Counted from the first letter of the stretch, positions 1 to 7,197 are shown. The stretch is DNA of 12,732 nt from UMGS755 sp045597205 (GCA_045597205.1 JAZODT010000065.1:1-12732); one strand, 5' to 3'. The notes: generated by a model not told the origin, from the sequence alone. A program made the numbers and translations.

Positions 1-2
1 AG

Positions 3-56
3 GGGGCGATGCCCTTCATCGCCCCGTTATTTCGGGCGGATGTGGGCATCCGCCCC
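3..56. repeat. Tandem GC-rich hairpins of a dispersed intergenic repeat, probably cut by the window edge
   Basis: Two perfect hairpins stand side by side: GGGGCGATG (3-11) pairs with CATCGCCCC (17-25) around a 5-base loop, and GGGCGGATG (34-42) pairs with CATCCGCCC (47-55) around a 4-base loop. Both are far more GC-rich than the flanking DNA. They share the plan GGGCG(G)ATG-loop-CAT(C)CGCCC, so they look like variants of one repeat unit. Palindromes of this kind ending in CCGCCCCTAC are, from memory, abundant between genes in many Clostridia, but this was not checked. The array may continue to the left of the window. There is no long T-run after either hairpin, so they are not typical intrinsic terminators. 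Confidence 0.65.
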
Positions 57-85
57 TACTTTTTTGATGAGAAAGGAAATCATTT

Positions 86-820
86 ATGAATAAGACTGTT
101 TTAATTACCGGCTCATCTCGCGGCATTGGTGCTGCTTGCGCCCGGCGTTTTGCCACTAGCGGATATCAGGTGATGGTTCATTACCACCAAAATGAAGCTT
201 TCGCGCAGGCTACTTGTCAAAGCATTTTAGAATCGGGTGGAAAAGCCGCTATATTTGGCGCTGACATTGCTGATAACAAACAGGCAGAAGCTTTAGTACA
301 TAAAACTGAAGAACTTTTTGGTGGTATCGATGTTTTGGTAAATAATGCCGGCATTGCAATGATGAAAATGTTTTGCGATACCTCCCCTGAAGATTGGGAC
401 AGAATTTTTTCTGTAAATATGACTGGCACGGCAAATGTAACACGAGCAGCTTTGCCTCATATGGTTCACAAAAAAAGCGGTCATATTATTAACATTTCCT
501 CTATTTGGGGTATAACAGGTGCTTCTTGTGAAGTTGCCTACTCTGCCTCAAAAGGGGCCATTATCGGTTTTACTAAGGCCTTAGCAAAAGAATTGGGACC
601 CTCCGGCATTTTGGTGAACTGTGTGGCACCCGGTGTGATTGAAACCGATATGAATGCAAATCTAGATGAAGAAACCAAAACAGCTTTGATAGAAGAAACA
701 CCCCTCGGGATCATTGGCCGGCCGGAAGATATTGCCGAAACTGTATTTTATTTAGCAGGAGATATCAACCATTTTATCACAGGACAAGTCATCAGCCCCA
801 ATGGCGGCATTGTCATATAA
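86..820 (+). CDS. ymfI: Short-chain dehydrogenase/reductase, probable EF-P 5-aminopentanone reductase (YmfI type)
   Basis: A 244-residue classical SDR with a full NAD(P)-binding Rossmann fold. Visible motifs are TGSSRGIG (8-15), D60, NNAG (86-89), N111, catalytic S139 and the Y152-x3-K156 pair, then APG (181-183). The stretch SSIWGITGASCEV before the catalytic Tyr closely resembles, from memory, Bacillus subtilis YmfI (SSIWG-TGASCEV), as do the start and the NGG near the C terminus. YmfI reduces the 5-aminopentanone group on a lysine of elongation factor P. A general FabG-type 3-oxoacyl-ACP reductase is the main alternative; no fatty-acid genes are nearby to support that. The ATG start has AAAGGA 8 bases upstream. 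No promoter is visible between the GC hairpins and the start, so transcription may come from outside the window. Confidence 0.75.
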   Translation: MNKTVLITGSSRGIGAACARRFATSGYQVMVHYHQNEAFAQATCQSILESGGKAAIFGADIADNKQAEALVHKTEELFGGIDVLVNNAGIAMMKMFCDTSPEDWDRIFSVNMTGTANVTRAALPHMVHKKSGHIINISSIWGITGASCEVAYSASKGAIIGFTKALAKELGPSGILVNCVAPGVIETDMNANLDEETKTALIEETPLGIIGRPEDIAETVFYLAGDINHFITGQVISPNGGIVI

Positions 821-830
821 AAAACATATA

Positions 831-868
831 AAAAAAACCGCATATCCTGTTGGATATGCGGTTTTTTT
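831..868. terminator. Bidirectional intrinsic terminator between the SDR gene and ackA
   Basis: A perfect 17-bp stem (831-847 with 852-868) closes on the 4-base loop TGTT. Its core CCGCATATCC / GGATATGCGG is flanked by seven A on one side and seven T on the other, so it gives a U-tract in both directions. It sits 10 bases after the SDR stop and 9 bases beyond the end of ackA, as expected between convergent genes. Confidence 0.93.
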
Positions 869-877
869 ATAAAATAC

Positions 878-2071
878 TTAGCCTAATAATCTCTGTGTAT
901 CCAGTGCGATGGTCAACTCTTCGTTGGTAGGAATAACGAATGCTCTTACCGTAGCACCAGCACCGGTAATTTCGGTTTCTTCACCACGAACATTGTTCTT
1001 TTGCGCATCGCAAGCAATGCCCATAAATTCCATGTTAGCAAGAACACGTTCACGCAAGGGAATGTTATTTTCACCAACACCTGCGGTGAATACGATAGCA
1101 TCCACGCCACCCATAGCAGCGGCATAGAAACCAATATAACGTTTTACTGCATATTCAAACATATCCAAAGCCAACTGAGATTTTTTGTCGCCATCTTTTG
1201 CAGCAGTTTCCAGGTCACGGAAGTCACTGGATAAACCGGACACACCAAGCACACCGGACTTCTTGTTCAGCATTGAATCAACCTCGGCAAAGGTCATGTT
1301 TTCCTTTTCAGCAATAAAGGTAACAATGGCAGGGTCAATCACACCGGAACGGGTACCCATAGGAACGCCGGCTAAGGGTGTAAAGCCCATAGAAGTATCC
1401 ACAGACTTACCCTTATTGACAGCGGTAATAGAAGAACCGTTACCCAAGTGCAGAGTGATAATCTTCAGTTCTTCAATAGGCTTGCCCATCATAGCTGCAC
1501 AACGGTTTGCCACATAGTAATGAGAAGTACCATGGAAACCATATTTTCTGATTTTATATTTTTCATAGTATTCATAAGGCAGTGCATACATATAGGCTTC
1601 TGCAGGCATAGTCTGATGGAAAGCGGTGTCAAACACAGCAACCATAGGCACGCCGGGCATAGCCTTCTGGCAAGCTTCAATACCGATTAAGTTAGCCGGA
1701 TTGTGCAAGGGTGCCAGCATGCTACATTCATCAATTTTTTTCTTCACATCGTCATCGACAATAACAGACTGATTGAAATATTCACCGCCATGCACAACAC
1801 GATGACCAACTGCATCAATCGCACTCATATCACTGATTACGCCATGATTTTTGTCAATCAAAGCGTCGATAACCATAGAAATAGCATCAGAATGGTCTTT
1901 CATAGGAGATTCTAAGGTAACGGTATCCTGACCGCTGGGGGTATGTTTTAAACGGGAGCCTTCAATGCCGATTCTTTCGCACAGACCCTTGGCCATAACA
2001 GCCTGTGTGTCCATATCAATCAACTGATATTTTAAAGAAGAGCTACCTGCATTAATAACCAGTACGTTCAT
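878..2071 (-). CDS. ackA: Acetate kinase
   Basis: Cytoplasmic enzyme that makes acetate and ATP from acetyl phosphate and ADP, the energy-yielding last step of acetogenic fermentation. With the ATG at 2071 the protein is 397 residues, a usual length. The known catalytic and substrate residues then fall at the numbers used for the Methanosarcina thermophila enzyme: N7, R91, D148, H180, R241 and E384. Signatures include NAGSSSLKYQL near the N terminus, FDTAFHQTMP around D148, GFHGTSH around H180 and FTAGVGEN near the C terminus. A TTG six bases earlier (2077) is in frame but only 3 bases from the Shine-Dalgarno AGGAGG (2081-2086); the ATG has a 9-base spacing and is preferred. The gene begins 14 bases after the pta stop, whose TAA runs into the Shine-Dalgarno, so the two are surely one operon. 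Confidence 0.98.
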   Translation of the reverse strand: MNVLVINAGSSSLKYQLIDMDTQAVMAKGLCERIGIEGSRLKHTPSGQDTVTLESPMKDHSDAISMVIDALIDKNHGVISDMSAIDAVGHRVVHGGEYFNQSVIVDDDVKKKIDECSMLAPLHNPANLIGIEACQKAMPGVPMVAVFDTAFHQTMPAEAYMYALPYEYYEKYKIRKYGFHGTSHYYVANRCAAMMGKPIEELKIITLHLGNGSSITAVNKGKSVDTSMGFTPLAGVPMGTRSGVIDPAIVTFIAEKENMTFAEVDSMLNKKSGVLGVSGLSSDFRDLETAAKDGDKKSQLALDMFEYAVKRYIGFYAAAMGGVDAIVFTAGVGENNIPLRERVLANMEFMGIACDAQKNNVRGEETEITGAGATVRAFVIPTNEELTIALDTQRLLG

Positions 2072-2085
2072 GTTCAATATCCTCC

Positions 2086-3081
2086 TTACTGATTCTGCGC
2101 CTGTACGCAGGTGATGGCAACAACACCAACGATATCGTCAGCAGAGCAACCACGGGACAGGTCGTTAATGGGTTTTGCAATACCCTGAGTGATAGGACCG
2201 TAAGCTTCAGCCTTACCCAGTCTCTGTGCCAATTTGTAGCCGATGTTACCTGCATTTAAGTCAGGGAATACCAGTACGTTTGCTTTGCCGGCAACGGTGG
2301 ATTCGGGAGCCTTGGACTTACCAACAGATTCAACGATAGCAGCATCTAACTGCAGTTCGCCGTCTAAGCTTAAATCCGGTCTCTTTTCTTTAGCCAGTCT
2401 TGTTGCTTCAACAACTTTGTCAACCAGCGGGTCTTTTGCGCTGCCATAGGTAGAGAAAGATAAAAGTGCAACGTTGGGCTCAGCTTCAACCAGCGCTTTA
2501 AAGCTCTTAGCAGAAGAAATAGCAATTTCAGAAAGTTCTTCAGCATTGGGGTTCATAACGAGGCCGCTGTCACCAAATACGAAAGTTCCGTTTTCGCCAT
2601 ATTCGCAATCAGGCACACAGATAACAAAGAATGCAGAAACCAATTTTGCATCGGGAGCCGTTTTAACAGTCTGCAGTGCACTTCTTAAAACATTGGAAGT
2701 GGAGTTTACAGCACCGGCAACCATACCGTCAGCATCGCCATTCTTAACTAACATACAACCAAAATACAGGGTGTTCTTCATGGTTTCTAACGCCTTATCC
2801 ATGGTCATACCCTTTGCTTTTCTCATTTCGCAGAACTGCTCTGCATACGCCTGATATTTATCAGAGTTTACAGGGTTGATAACCTGTGCACCGGAAATAT
2901 CAAAACCGGCTGCCTTTTCAGCAATCACATTTTCATCACCCAATAAGATGATGTTGGCAATACCTTCTTTTAAAACCTTTGCTGCAGCTTCAATGGAACG
3001 GATTTCTTCGCCCTCAGCTAACACAATGGTCTTTTTGTCTGCCATGGCACGTTCTTTAATTCTGTCTAAAAATTGACTCAC
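2086..3081 (-). CDS. pta: Phosphate acetyltransferase, short single-domain form
   Basis: Converts acetyl-CoA and phosphate to acetyl phosphate and CoA, feeding AckA encoded directly downstream. The 331-residue protein is the short form: a single PTA/PTB domain without the N-terminal DRTGG/regulatory extension of the enterobacterial enzyme. The C-terminal active-site stretch NDLSRGCSADDIV places S309, R310 and D316 at the numbers of the catalytic residues in the M. thermophila enzyme. Other family landmarks are LAEGEEIRSIEAA near residue 21 and LVFPDLNAGNIGYKLAQR in the last quarter. Translation starts at GTG 3079-3081, with AAGGAGG (3090-3096) 8 bases upstream and no better in-frame alternative. 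It is the first gene of the pta-ackA operon and has its own promoter. Confidence 0.97.
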   Translation of the reverse strand: MSQFLDRIKERAMADKKTIVLAEGEEIRSIEAAAKVLKEGIANIILLGDENVIAEKAAGFDISGAQVINPVNSDKYQAYAEQFCEMRKAKGMTMDKALETMKNTLYFGCMLVKNGDADGMVAGAVNSTSNVLRSALQTVKTAPDAKLVSAFFVICVPDCEYGENGTFVFGDSGLVMNPNAEELSEIAISSAKSFKALVEAEPNVALLSFSTYGSAKDPLVDKVVEATRLAKEKRPDLSLDGELQLDAAIVESVGKSKAPESTVAGKANVLVFPDLNAGNIGYKLAQRLGKAEAYGPITQGIAKPINDLSRGCSADDIVGVVAITCVQAQNQ

Positions 3082-3139
3082 TTCTGTTTCCTCCTTAAAT
3101 ATATATCTGTTAATATAAACACAATATTTCTAAATTAAT

Positions 3140-3168
3140 ATTATACATTATTTTTCCAAATGTAGCAA
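3140..3168 (-). promoter_or_regulatory. Sigma-A-type promoter of pta-ackA
   Basis: On the minus strand TTGCTA (3163-3168) and a perfect TATAAT (3140-3145) are separated by 17 bases. The predicted start near 3133 gives a leader of about 50 bases before the pta GTG. It lies just beyond the metG terminator, so pta-ackA is uncoupled from metG. No operator was recognised. Confidence 0.8.
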
Positions 3169-3172
3169 GAGA

Positions 3173-3218
3173 AAAAGCGAAGAAAATAAATGTTTTTTGC
3201 TTTATTTTCTTCGCTTTT
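3173..3218 (-). terminator. Intrinsic terminator after metG
   Basis: A perfect 18-bp stem (3173-3190 with 3201-3218) closes on a 10-base loop. In the metG direction the hairpin ends in CGCTTTTTCT, giving the U-tract. It lies 40 bases past the metG stop and upstream of the pta promoter. The stem is AT-rich apart from its base. Confidence 0.85.
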
Positions 3219-3257
3219 CTATCATTTCATAAAAATCAAACAAAATTTAGGAAAGTT

Positions 3258-5186
3258 TTAACTGATTTTTGTGCCGTCGGGCATATCTTTATCAACTGTC
3301 AGGACACTTAAATTCTTTTTATCGGATGCTGCTAAAATCATACCTTCTGATAACACACCACGCAGTTTTACCGGCTTTAAGTTGGTAATGACAACCACTT
3401 TTTTGCCCACAAATTCTTCCGGCGGGTAGGCTTTAGCAATGCCGGATACAATTTGACGAACTTCATCACCGATTTTAATTTTGGAAACCAGCAGCTTATC
3501 AGCACCTTCTACTCTTTGGGATTCTACAACCAAGCCAACCTTCAGCTCAAGTTTTGCAAAATCTTCAATAGAGATTTCTGGTAACTTCTCCACTTCTACA
3601 ATCTTTTTTTCTTCCTTGGCCGGTGTCGGCTGAGATTTCTCAATTTCCTCCAGCATTTTCTTTTCATCCAAACGGGCAAACAAGGGTGTTGCCTGACCAA
3701 CAGAAGTGCCCGCTTCCATTTTGCCGAAAACATCCAAGGATTCTAAAGAGCATTCCTTTGCACCAATCTGCGCAAATATGCTCTCTGCTGTCTGGGGCAT
3801 AAAGGGTGCCAGTAGCACGCCTAAGAAGCGAATGCTTTCCAAAAGGTTATATAACACGCCGCCCAGACGTTCTTTCTGGCTTTCGTCTTTTGCCAGTGCC
3901 CAAGGCATGGTTTCATCAATATATTTATTGGAACGGCGAGCTAAATTCATTACTTCTGCAAGGGCATCTGCTGTTTTAAAGGCATCCATTTTTTCTTTGC
4001 AGGCTTTTGCAACTTTCAAGGCACATTCTTTCAAATCAGCGTCCATTTCAGCATCACAAGGTTTTTGAATCACACCGTTAAAATATTTCTGCTGCATGGC
4101 AACGGTGCGGTTTACTAAATTGCCCAAGGTGTTAGCCAAATCAGCATTATAACGGCTGATAATGTTTTCATAGGAAATGGTGCCATCCTGTGCATAAGGC
4201 ATTTCGCAAAGCAAATAATAACGAATAGCATCCACGCCAAAGAGCTTTACCAAATCATCAGCATAAATGGCATTACCACGAGACTTACTGATTTTATCAG
4301 CACCGGCCAAAAGCCAGGGATGGCCAAAAATCTGCTTCGGCAAAGGTTCGCCCAAAGCCATGAGCATAATGGGCCAGTAAATGGTGTGGAAACGAAGAAT
4401 ATCCTTACCAATAACGTGCACATCACAAGGCCAGTATTTTTTATAGAGCTGGCCCTGCTCGTCCGGCGCATAACCTAAGGCAGTGATGTAGTTGGAAAGA
4501 GCATCAATCCAAACATAGACAACATGGTCTTTATCAAAAGTAACCGGAATGCCCCAATCAAAAGAGGTACGAGATACACACAAATCCTGCAGACCAGGCT
4601 TTAAGAAGTTGTTCACCATTTCTTTTTTACGGCTTTCCGGCTGAATAAACTCAGGATTTTCTTCAATGTATTGCATTAATCTGTCCTGATATTTGCTCAT
4701 TTTAAAGAAATAAGCCTCTTCCTTTGTCTTCTTCACCTCGCGACCGCAATCGGGACAGCAACCGTCCACCAACTGGCTCTGGGTAAAGAAAGACTCGCAA
4801 GGCACACAATACCATCCCTCATATTCACCTTTATAAATATCGCCCTGTTCATACAGCTTATTAAAAATCTTCTGTACGCTTTTCACATGATAATCATCTG
4901 TTGTGCGGATAAAATGGTTATAGCTGGCACCCATTAAATCCCAAATGGTTTTAATTTCACCAGCTACACCATCCACATACTGCTGGGGTGTGATGCCGGC
5001 TTCTTTAGCTGCTTCACCAATTTTTTGGCCGTGTTCATCCGTACCTGTTAAAAAAAAGACATCATAACCCTCCTGCCGTTTGTGGCGGGCAATGGCATCT
5101 GTCAACACAATTTCATAGGTATTCCCGATATGGGGTTTACGGGATGTATAGGCAATTGCCGTTGTAATATAATATTTTTCCTTCAT
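3258..5186 (-). CDS. metG: Methionine--tRNA ligase with C-terminal tRNA-binding domain
   Basis: Class I aminoacyl-tRNA synthetase that charges tRNA-Met with methionine using ATP. The 642 residues comprise a Rossmann catalytic domain with the first signature as PHIGN (18-22, instead of HIGH), a zinc-knuckle insert with two CxxC pairs (CVPC and CPDC, about 127-146), the second signature as KISKS (instead of KMSKS), an anticodon-binding helical domain with an N-x2-N-R element, and a C-terminal EMAP/Trbp111-like OB fold (about 540-642, FAKLELKVG...SGIAKAY). HIGN is, from memory, usual in a clostridial MetRS subgroup, so the enzyme should be active. ATG 5186 has GGAGGAG 6-8 bases upstream. An extended -10 promoter lies just upstream; read-through from the YlmC-like gene is also possible, since no clear terminator separates them. 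Confidence 0.97.
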   Translation of the reverse strand: MKEKYYITTAIAYTSRKPHIGNTYEIVLTDAIARHKRQEGYDVFFLTGTDEHGQKIGEAAKEAGITPQQYVDGVAGEIKTIWDLMGASYNHFIRTTDDYHVKSVQKIFNKLYEQGDIYKGEYEGWYCVPCESFFTQSQLVDGCCPDCGREVKKTKEEAYFFKMSKYQDRLMQYIEENPEFIQPESRKKEMVNNFLKPGLQDLCVSRTSFDWGIPVTFDKDHVVYVWIDALSNYITALGYAPDEQGQLYKKYWPCDVHVIGKDILRFHTIYWPIMLMALGEPLPKQIFGHPWLLAGADKISKSRGNAIYADDLVKLFGVDAIRYYLLCEMPYAQDGTISYENIISRYNADLANTLGNLVNRTVAMQQKYFNGVIQKPCDAEMDADLKECALKVAKACKEKMDAFKTADALAEVMNLARRSNKYIDETMPWALAKDESQKERLGGVLYNLLESIRFLGVLLAPFMPQTAESIFAQIGAKECSLESLDVFGKMEAGTSVGQATPLFARLDEKKMLEEIEKSQPTPAKEEKKIVEVEKLPEISIEDFAKLELKVGLVVESQRVEGADKLLVSKIKIGDEVRQIVSGIAKAYPPEEFVGKKVVVITNLKPVKLRGVLSEGMILAASDKKNLSVLTVDKDMPDGTKIS

Positions 5187-5209
5187 TTCTATCTCCTCCC
5201 ATTTTTATT

Positions 5210-5218
5210 ATTGTACCA
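5210..5218 (-). promoter_or_regulatory. Probable extended -10 promoter of metG
   Basis: TGGTACAAT on the minus strand combines a TGn extension with a 5/6 match to TATAAT. The -35 region (around 5235-5240) is poor. The predicted start near 5203 leaves a short leader that still contains the whole Shine-Dalgarno. No T-box or S-box leader fits in this 70-base gap. Confidence 0.5.
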
Positions 5219-5256
5219 CATCTTTAATAAAAATGAAAGAGTTTTTAGCAGTAAAT

Positions 5257-5502
5257 TTATTTTTCTTTTTCTATTAATAATTCCACCAAAATCACGTCTT
5301 CACCGATTTGTCTTATTTTTTCCCACGGGATGACTAAATCGTTGCCGGAGCCGAAATTAAAAAGTCTTGCTTTGCCGGGTACAATCACTGCCTCAATGGC
5401 ACCTGCTTCCAGACTCACCTCCACATCGGAAACAAAACCCAAACGAGCCGCATCTGTTATGTTAATGACTTCTTTTTGCCTGAGTTCCCCTGCCCGATAC
5501 AT
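5257..5502 (-). CDS. YlmC/YmxH-family PRC-barrel protein
   Basis: An 81-residue soluble protein of the PRC-barrel fold, close in length and pattern to the YlmC/YmxH family that is conserved in endospore formers and usually labelled sporulation-associated. Family features are the start 'xRxxELRxKEVINI-D-ARLG-VxDVEV', a central IVPG turn, and PWEKI-xIGEDVILVE near the end. The biochemical role is not known; PRC barrels often mediate protein or RNA contacts. ATG 5502 is preceded by GAGGGTG (5508-5514) at 5 bases. It is encoded 70 bases upstream of metG on the same strand without an obvious terminator between them, so they may be partly co-transcribed. Its own promoter must lie in the 87-base divergent gap to the AraD-like gene, where I see no clean minus-strand match. 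Confidence 0.85.
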   Translation of the reverse strand: MYRAGELRQKEVINITDAARLGFVSDVEVSLEAGAIEAVIVPGKARLFNFGSGNDLVIPWEKIRQIGEDVILVELLIEKEK

Positions 5503-5521
5503 GCTTTCACCCTCTTTTTTC

Positions 5522-5557
5522 TTTACTTTTTACATAGCATATGATAAAATGTATATA
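5522..5557 (+). promoter_or_regulatory. Candidate overlapping promoters of the AraD-like gene
   Basis: Two 17-spaced candidates overlap: TTTACT (5522-5527) with TAAAAT (5545-5550), which also has an upstream TGA giving an extended -10, and TTTACA (5529-5534) with TATATA (5552-5557). Either would start transcription about 25-35 bases before the TTG start codon. Which is used cannot be decided from sequence. Confidence 0.45.
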
Positions 5558-5589
5558 GATATGAATAAACAAAAAAAGGATGTGATTAC

Positions 5590-6243
5590 TTGTTAGATTC
5601 TATAAAGCTTGAACTTTCTAATGCAATTGTTTATTTAAAAGAACAAAAAATGCGTTTTTTAAACAAAGGCAATATAACGGTGCTGGATCGGGGCAATAAC
5701 CTGATTATTTCTGAACCGAGCGACCCGGATATAAACCCCGAACCTGCCAACATTGTCATTACGGATTTATCCGGCAATGTTATTGAAGGCACGGGCCAAC
5801 CGGTAAAGAATCTGTTTACACATCTGGAAATTTATCGTGCTTTTCCCAATGCCTGTGCCATTGTACACAGCCACGGAATTTATACTTCTGCCTGGGCGCA
5901 ATCCGGTCGTGATATTCCTGTTTATGGTATTGGTCACTTAAGTTTTTTTAAAGAGGCTATTCCTTGCACCCGTGCCATCACACAGGACGAAGCCGAAGCC
6001 GGCTATGCAACAGCCGCTGGTAATTGCATTGTAGAAATTTTTGAAAAAAAAGCATTAGATTCCAGTGCTATTCCTGCTGCACTTTTGTTCCAGCATGGTG
6101 CTTTTGTGTGGGGAGAAAATGCCATGGAAGCCGCCAACCGCTCAGTTGCTTTAGAACAACTGGCCATGCTGGCATATTTAACAGAGCGCATTAATCCGGA
6201 TATTAAAGATGGGTTTCGCAACATAACGCCGATAAATTTTTAA
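5590..6243 (+). CDS. AraD/FucA-like class II aldolase homologue with altered active site
   Basis: A 217-residue cytoplasmic protein clearly of the class II aldolase/L-ribulose-5-phosphate 4-epimerase family. It shares with AraD the stretches AIVHSHG, WAQSGRDIPVYG, AIPCTR, QHGAFVWG and a conserved C-terminal helix. The three metal-binding histidines are present (H93, H95, H169). Several residues needed in AraD differ, by eye alignment from memory: the phosphate-binding and catalytic SSD motif is VKN (72-74), the KPSG loop is SEPSD (41-45), the catalytic Asp of the HADYF motif is S118 in HLSFF, and the C-terminal tail with the catalytic Tyr is absent (231 residues in E. coli). A metal-binding protein with another substrate or a pseudoenzyme is likely; a standard epimerase is unlikely. 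The start is TTG, with AAAGGA 9 bases upstream; the next Met (21) would delete the first helix. Confidence 0.85.
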   Translation: MLDSIKLELSNAIVYLKEQKMRFLNKGNITVLDRGNNLIISEPSDPDINPEPANIVITDLSGNVIEGTGQPVKNLFTHLEIYRAFPNACAIVHSHGIYTSAWAQSGRDIPVYGIGHLSFFKEAIPCTRAITQDEAEAGYATAAGNCIVEIFEKKALDSSAIPAALLFQHGAFVWGENAMEAANRSVALEQLAMLAYLTERINPDIKDGFRNITPINF

Positions 6244-6320
6244 AAAATTTATTTATATGAATAATCTTCGTTTGTCCGGTCATACTATTTATTGACATAA
6301 TTAATAAAGGAGTGTAAACC

Positions 6321-6536
6321 GTGACAACAATCGACAATATTTCTTTGGTTCTGGTAATTATCGGTGCCTTAAACTGGGGTTCCATTGGCTTGTTTGGCTT
6401 TGACTTTGTAGCTGCCATTTTTGGCGGACAGCTTTCTGTTATGAGCCGCATCATTTTTACCTTAGTTGGTATCGCAGGGCTTTGGACCATTACTTTATTG
6501 TTTAAAGAAAAGGTACCCGCTACCAGAGACCGATAA
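6321..6536 (+). CDS. DUF378 (YuzA-like) small membrane protein
   Basis: A 71-residue protein with two predicted membrane helices (about 6-24 and 44-62) joined by a short loop. The pattern ALNWGSIGLFGFDFVAAIFGG followed by SRIIFTLVGIAGLW is characteristic of DUF378. The function of this family is unknown. The start is GTG 6321, with AAAGGAG (6306-6312) 8 bases upstream. It lies 77 bases after the AraD-like gene on the same strand with no terminator between them, so the two may share a transcript. The C terminus (KEKVPATRDR) is charged and probably cytoplasmic. Confidence 0.9.
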   Translation: MTTIDNISLVLVIIGALNWGSIGLFGFDFVAAIFGGQLSVMSRIIFTLVGIAGLWTITLLFKEKVPATRDR

Positions 6537-6543
6537 ACAAACA

Positions 6544-6589
6544 AAAACGGGATTGTATTTGATGTTAAAACATCTTGCAATCTCGTTTT
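6544..6589. terminator. Bidirectional terminator between the DUF378 gene and bofA
   Basis: The outer stem AAAACGGGATTG (6544-6555) pairs with CAATCTCGTTTT (6578-6589) with one G-U pair. An inner stem GATGTT/AACATC (6561-6566 with 6569-6574) continues it beyond a small internal loop. T-runs at both ends fit termination of the two convergent transcripts. Confidence 0.85.
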
Positions 6590-6598
6590 CTGTTCTCT

Positions 6599-6865
6599 TT
6601 ACATAAAATATAAAATCTTACTGATAATGAGCAGAACCAAACCCGGCAACCCAAACAAACCGCATATAGAGGCAGTTACAATGTTAAGACCAATACTAAA
6701 GCCGGTACCCGCAAAAATAAAATTGAATATGTAAAGCCCTGCTCCTCCCAGGGCCGAGTGCAGCAAAAGCAAAAGAACACTTTTTAAAGGCTTAAAAAAT
6801 ATTCTGCCAATGACCAAAAGAAGAACTAAAGATAAAATATAAGCTGCCACCTCACCCAAACTCAT
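6599..6865 (-). CDS. bofA: BofA-family pro-sigma-K processing inhibitor homologue
   Basis: An 88-residue, very hydrophobic integral membrane protein. It has helices at about 5-23, 29-52 and 63-87, a basic FFKPLK loop (23-28) after the first helix, and the BofA hallmark IGLNIVTASICGLFGLPG (58-75). In B. subtilis, BofA sits in the outer forespore membrane and, with SpoIVFA, holds the SpoIVFB protease inactive; in Clostridia the exact role is less certain. Its ATG overlaps the TGA of the upstream yaaL-like gene in the sequence ATGA (6862-6865), a sign of translational coupling. AAGGAGAG (6874-6881) lies 8 bases upstream. The yaaL-bofA order is that of B. subtilis, but recR is not next to them here. 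Confidence 0.88.
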   Translation of the reverse strand: MSLGEVAAYILSLVLLLVIGRIFFKPLKSVLLLLLHSALGGAGLYIFNFIFAGTGFSIGLNIVTASICGLFGLPGLVLLIISKILYFM

Positions 6866-7197
6866 GTTAAACCCTCTCCTTTTTCTCTGTAGCCATCTAA
6901 CATCCCAGCAAAAAAACGACTATTTTTAATGTTTTCTTTTTTAGCTATTTGCAAATAATAATCCAGTCTTGTTTCGGCAGCTTTAATTTCATAAATATAA
7001 TATTCTAAAAGTGCCCCCTCTTTGGCAAAATTATAATTATGCCTTGCTGCGTCCAAATCCAGTTGTGCCTGCTCAAATTCTCGCATAAATTCTTCATGCC
7101 GCAACTTGTCCTGCTGCTTTAGGCATTTTTTTTCATATAAATCGTTTAACCAACTAAATAATTTAACTTTTTTAATAATCGTTTCTTCAATATGCAT
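6862..7197 (-). CDS. yaaL: YaaL-like DUF2508 protein
   Basis: A 111-residue, strongly charged and mostly helical protein. The central part (about 42-87; QAQLDLDAARHNYNFAKE, then YYIYEIKAAETRLDYYL) fits DUF2508, the family of B. subtilis YaaL. No molecular function is established. The assignment is supported by position: it lies directly upstream of bofA with a 4-base overlap, as yaaL does in Bacillus. At 111 residues it is longer than the roughly 75-residue Bacillus protein as I recall it, because of extra N- and C-terminal segments. ATG 7197 has AAGGAGG (7206-7212) 8 bases upstream. Confidence 0.8.
   Translation of the reverse strand: MHIEETIIKKVKLFSWLNDLYEKKCLKQQDKLRHEEFMREFEQAQLDLDAARHNYNFAKEGALLEYYIYEIKAAETRLDYYLQIAKKENIKNSRFFAGMLDGYREKGEGLT

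Noticed and set aside
1185..1517. Plus-strand open frame antisense to ackA
   Set aside because: It is a shadow of a conserved gene, with no ribosome site and a composition typical of an antisense frame.
2072..2077. TTG at 2077 as ackA start, giving 399 residues
   Set aside because: It lies only 3 bases from the Shine-Dalgarno. ATG 2071 has a 9-base spacing and restores the family residue numbering.
2474..2854. Plus-strand open frame antisense to pta
   Set aside because: It is the complement of conserved pta codons and no start signals are seen.
3706..4068. Plus-strand open frame antisense to metG
   Set aside because: It is a shadow frame within a conserved gene without translation signals.
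5187..5256. T-box or other riboswitch leader of metG
   Set aside because: The gap is 70 bases with no T-box motif or antiterminator hairpin.
6292..6301. TTGACA, or TGACATAAT as an extended -10, as a promoter of the DUF378 gene
   Set aside because: TTGACA has no -10 at a workable distance before the GTG, and the extended -10 would start transcription inside the Shine-Dalgarno.
6203..6580. Minus-strand open frame across the DUF378 gene
   Set aside because: It runs antisense to the DUF378 protein and through its terminator, and no Shine-Dalgarno or family pattern is seen.
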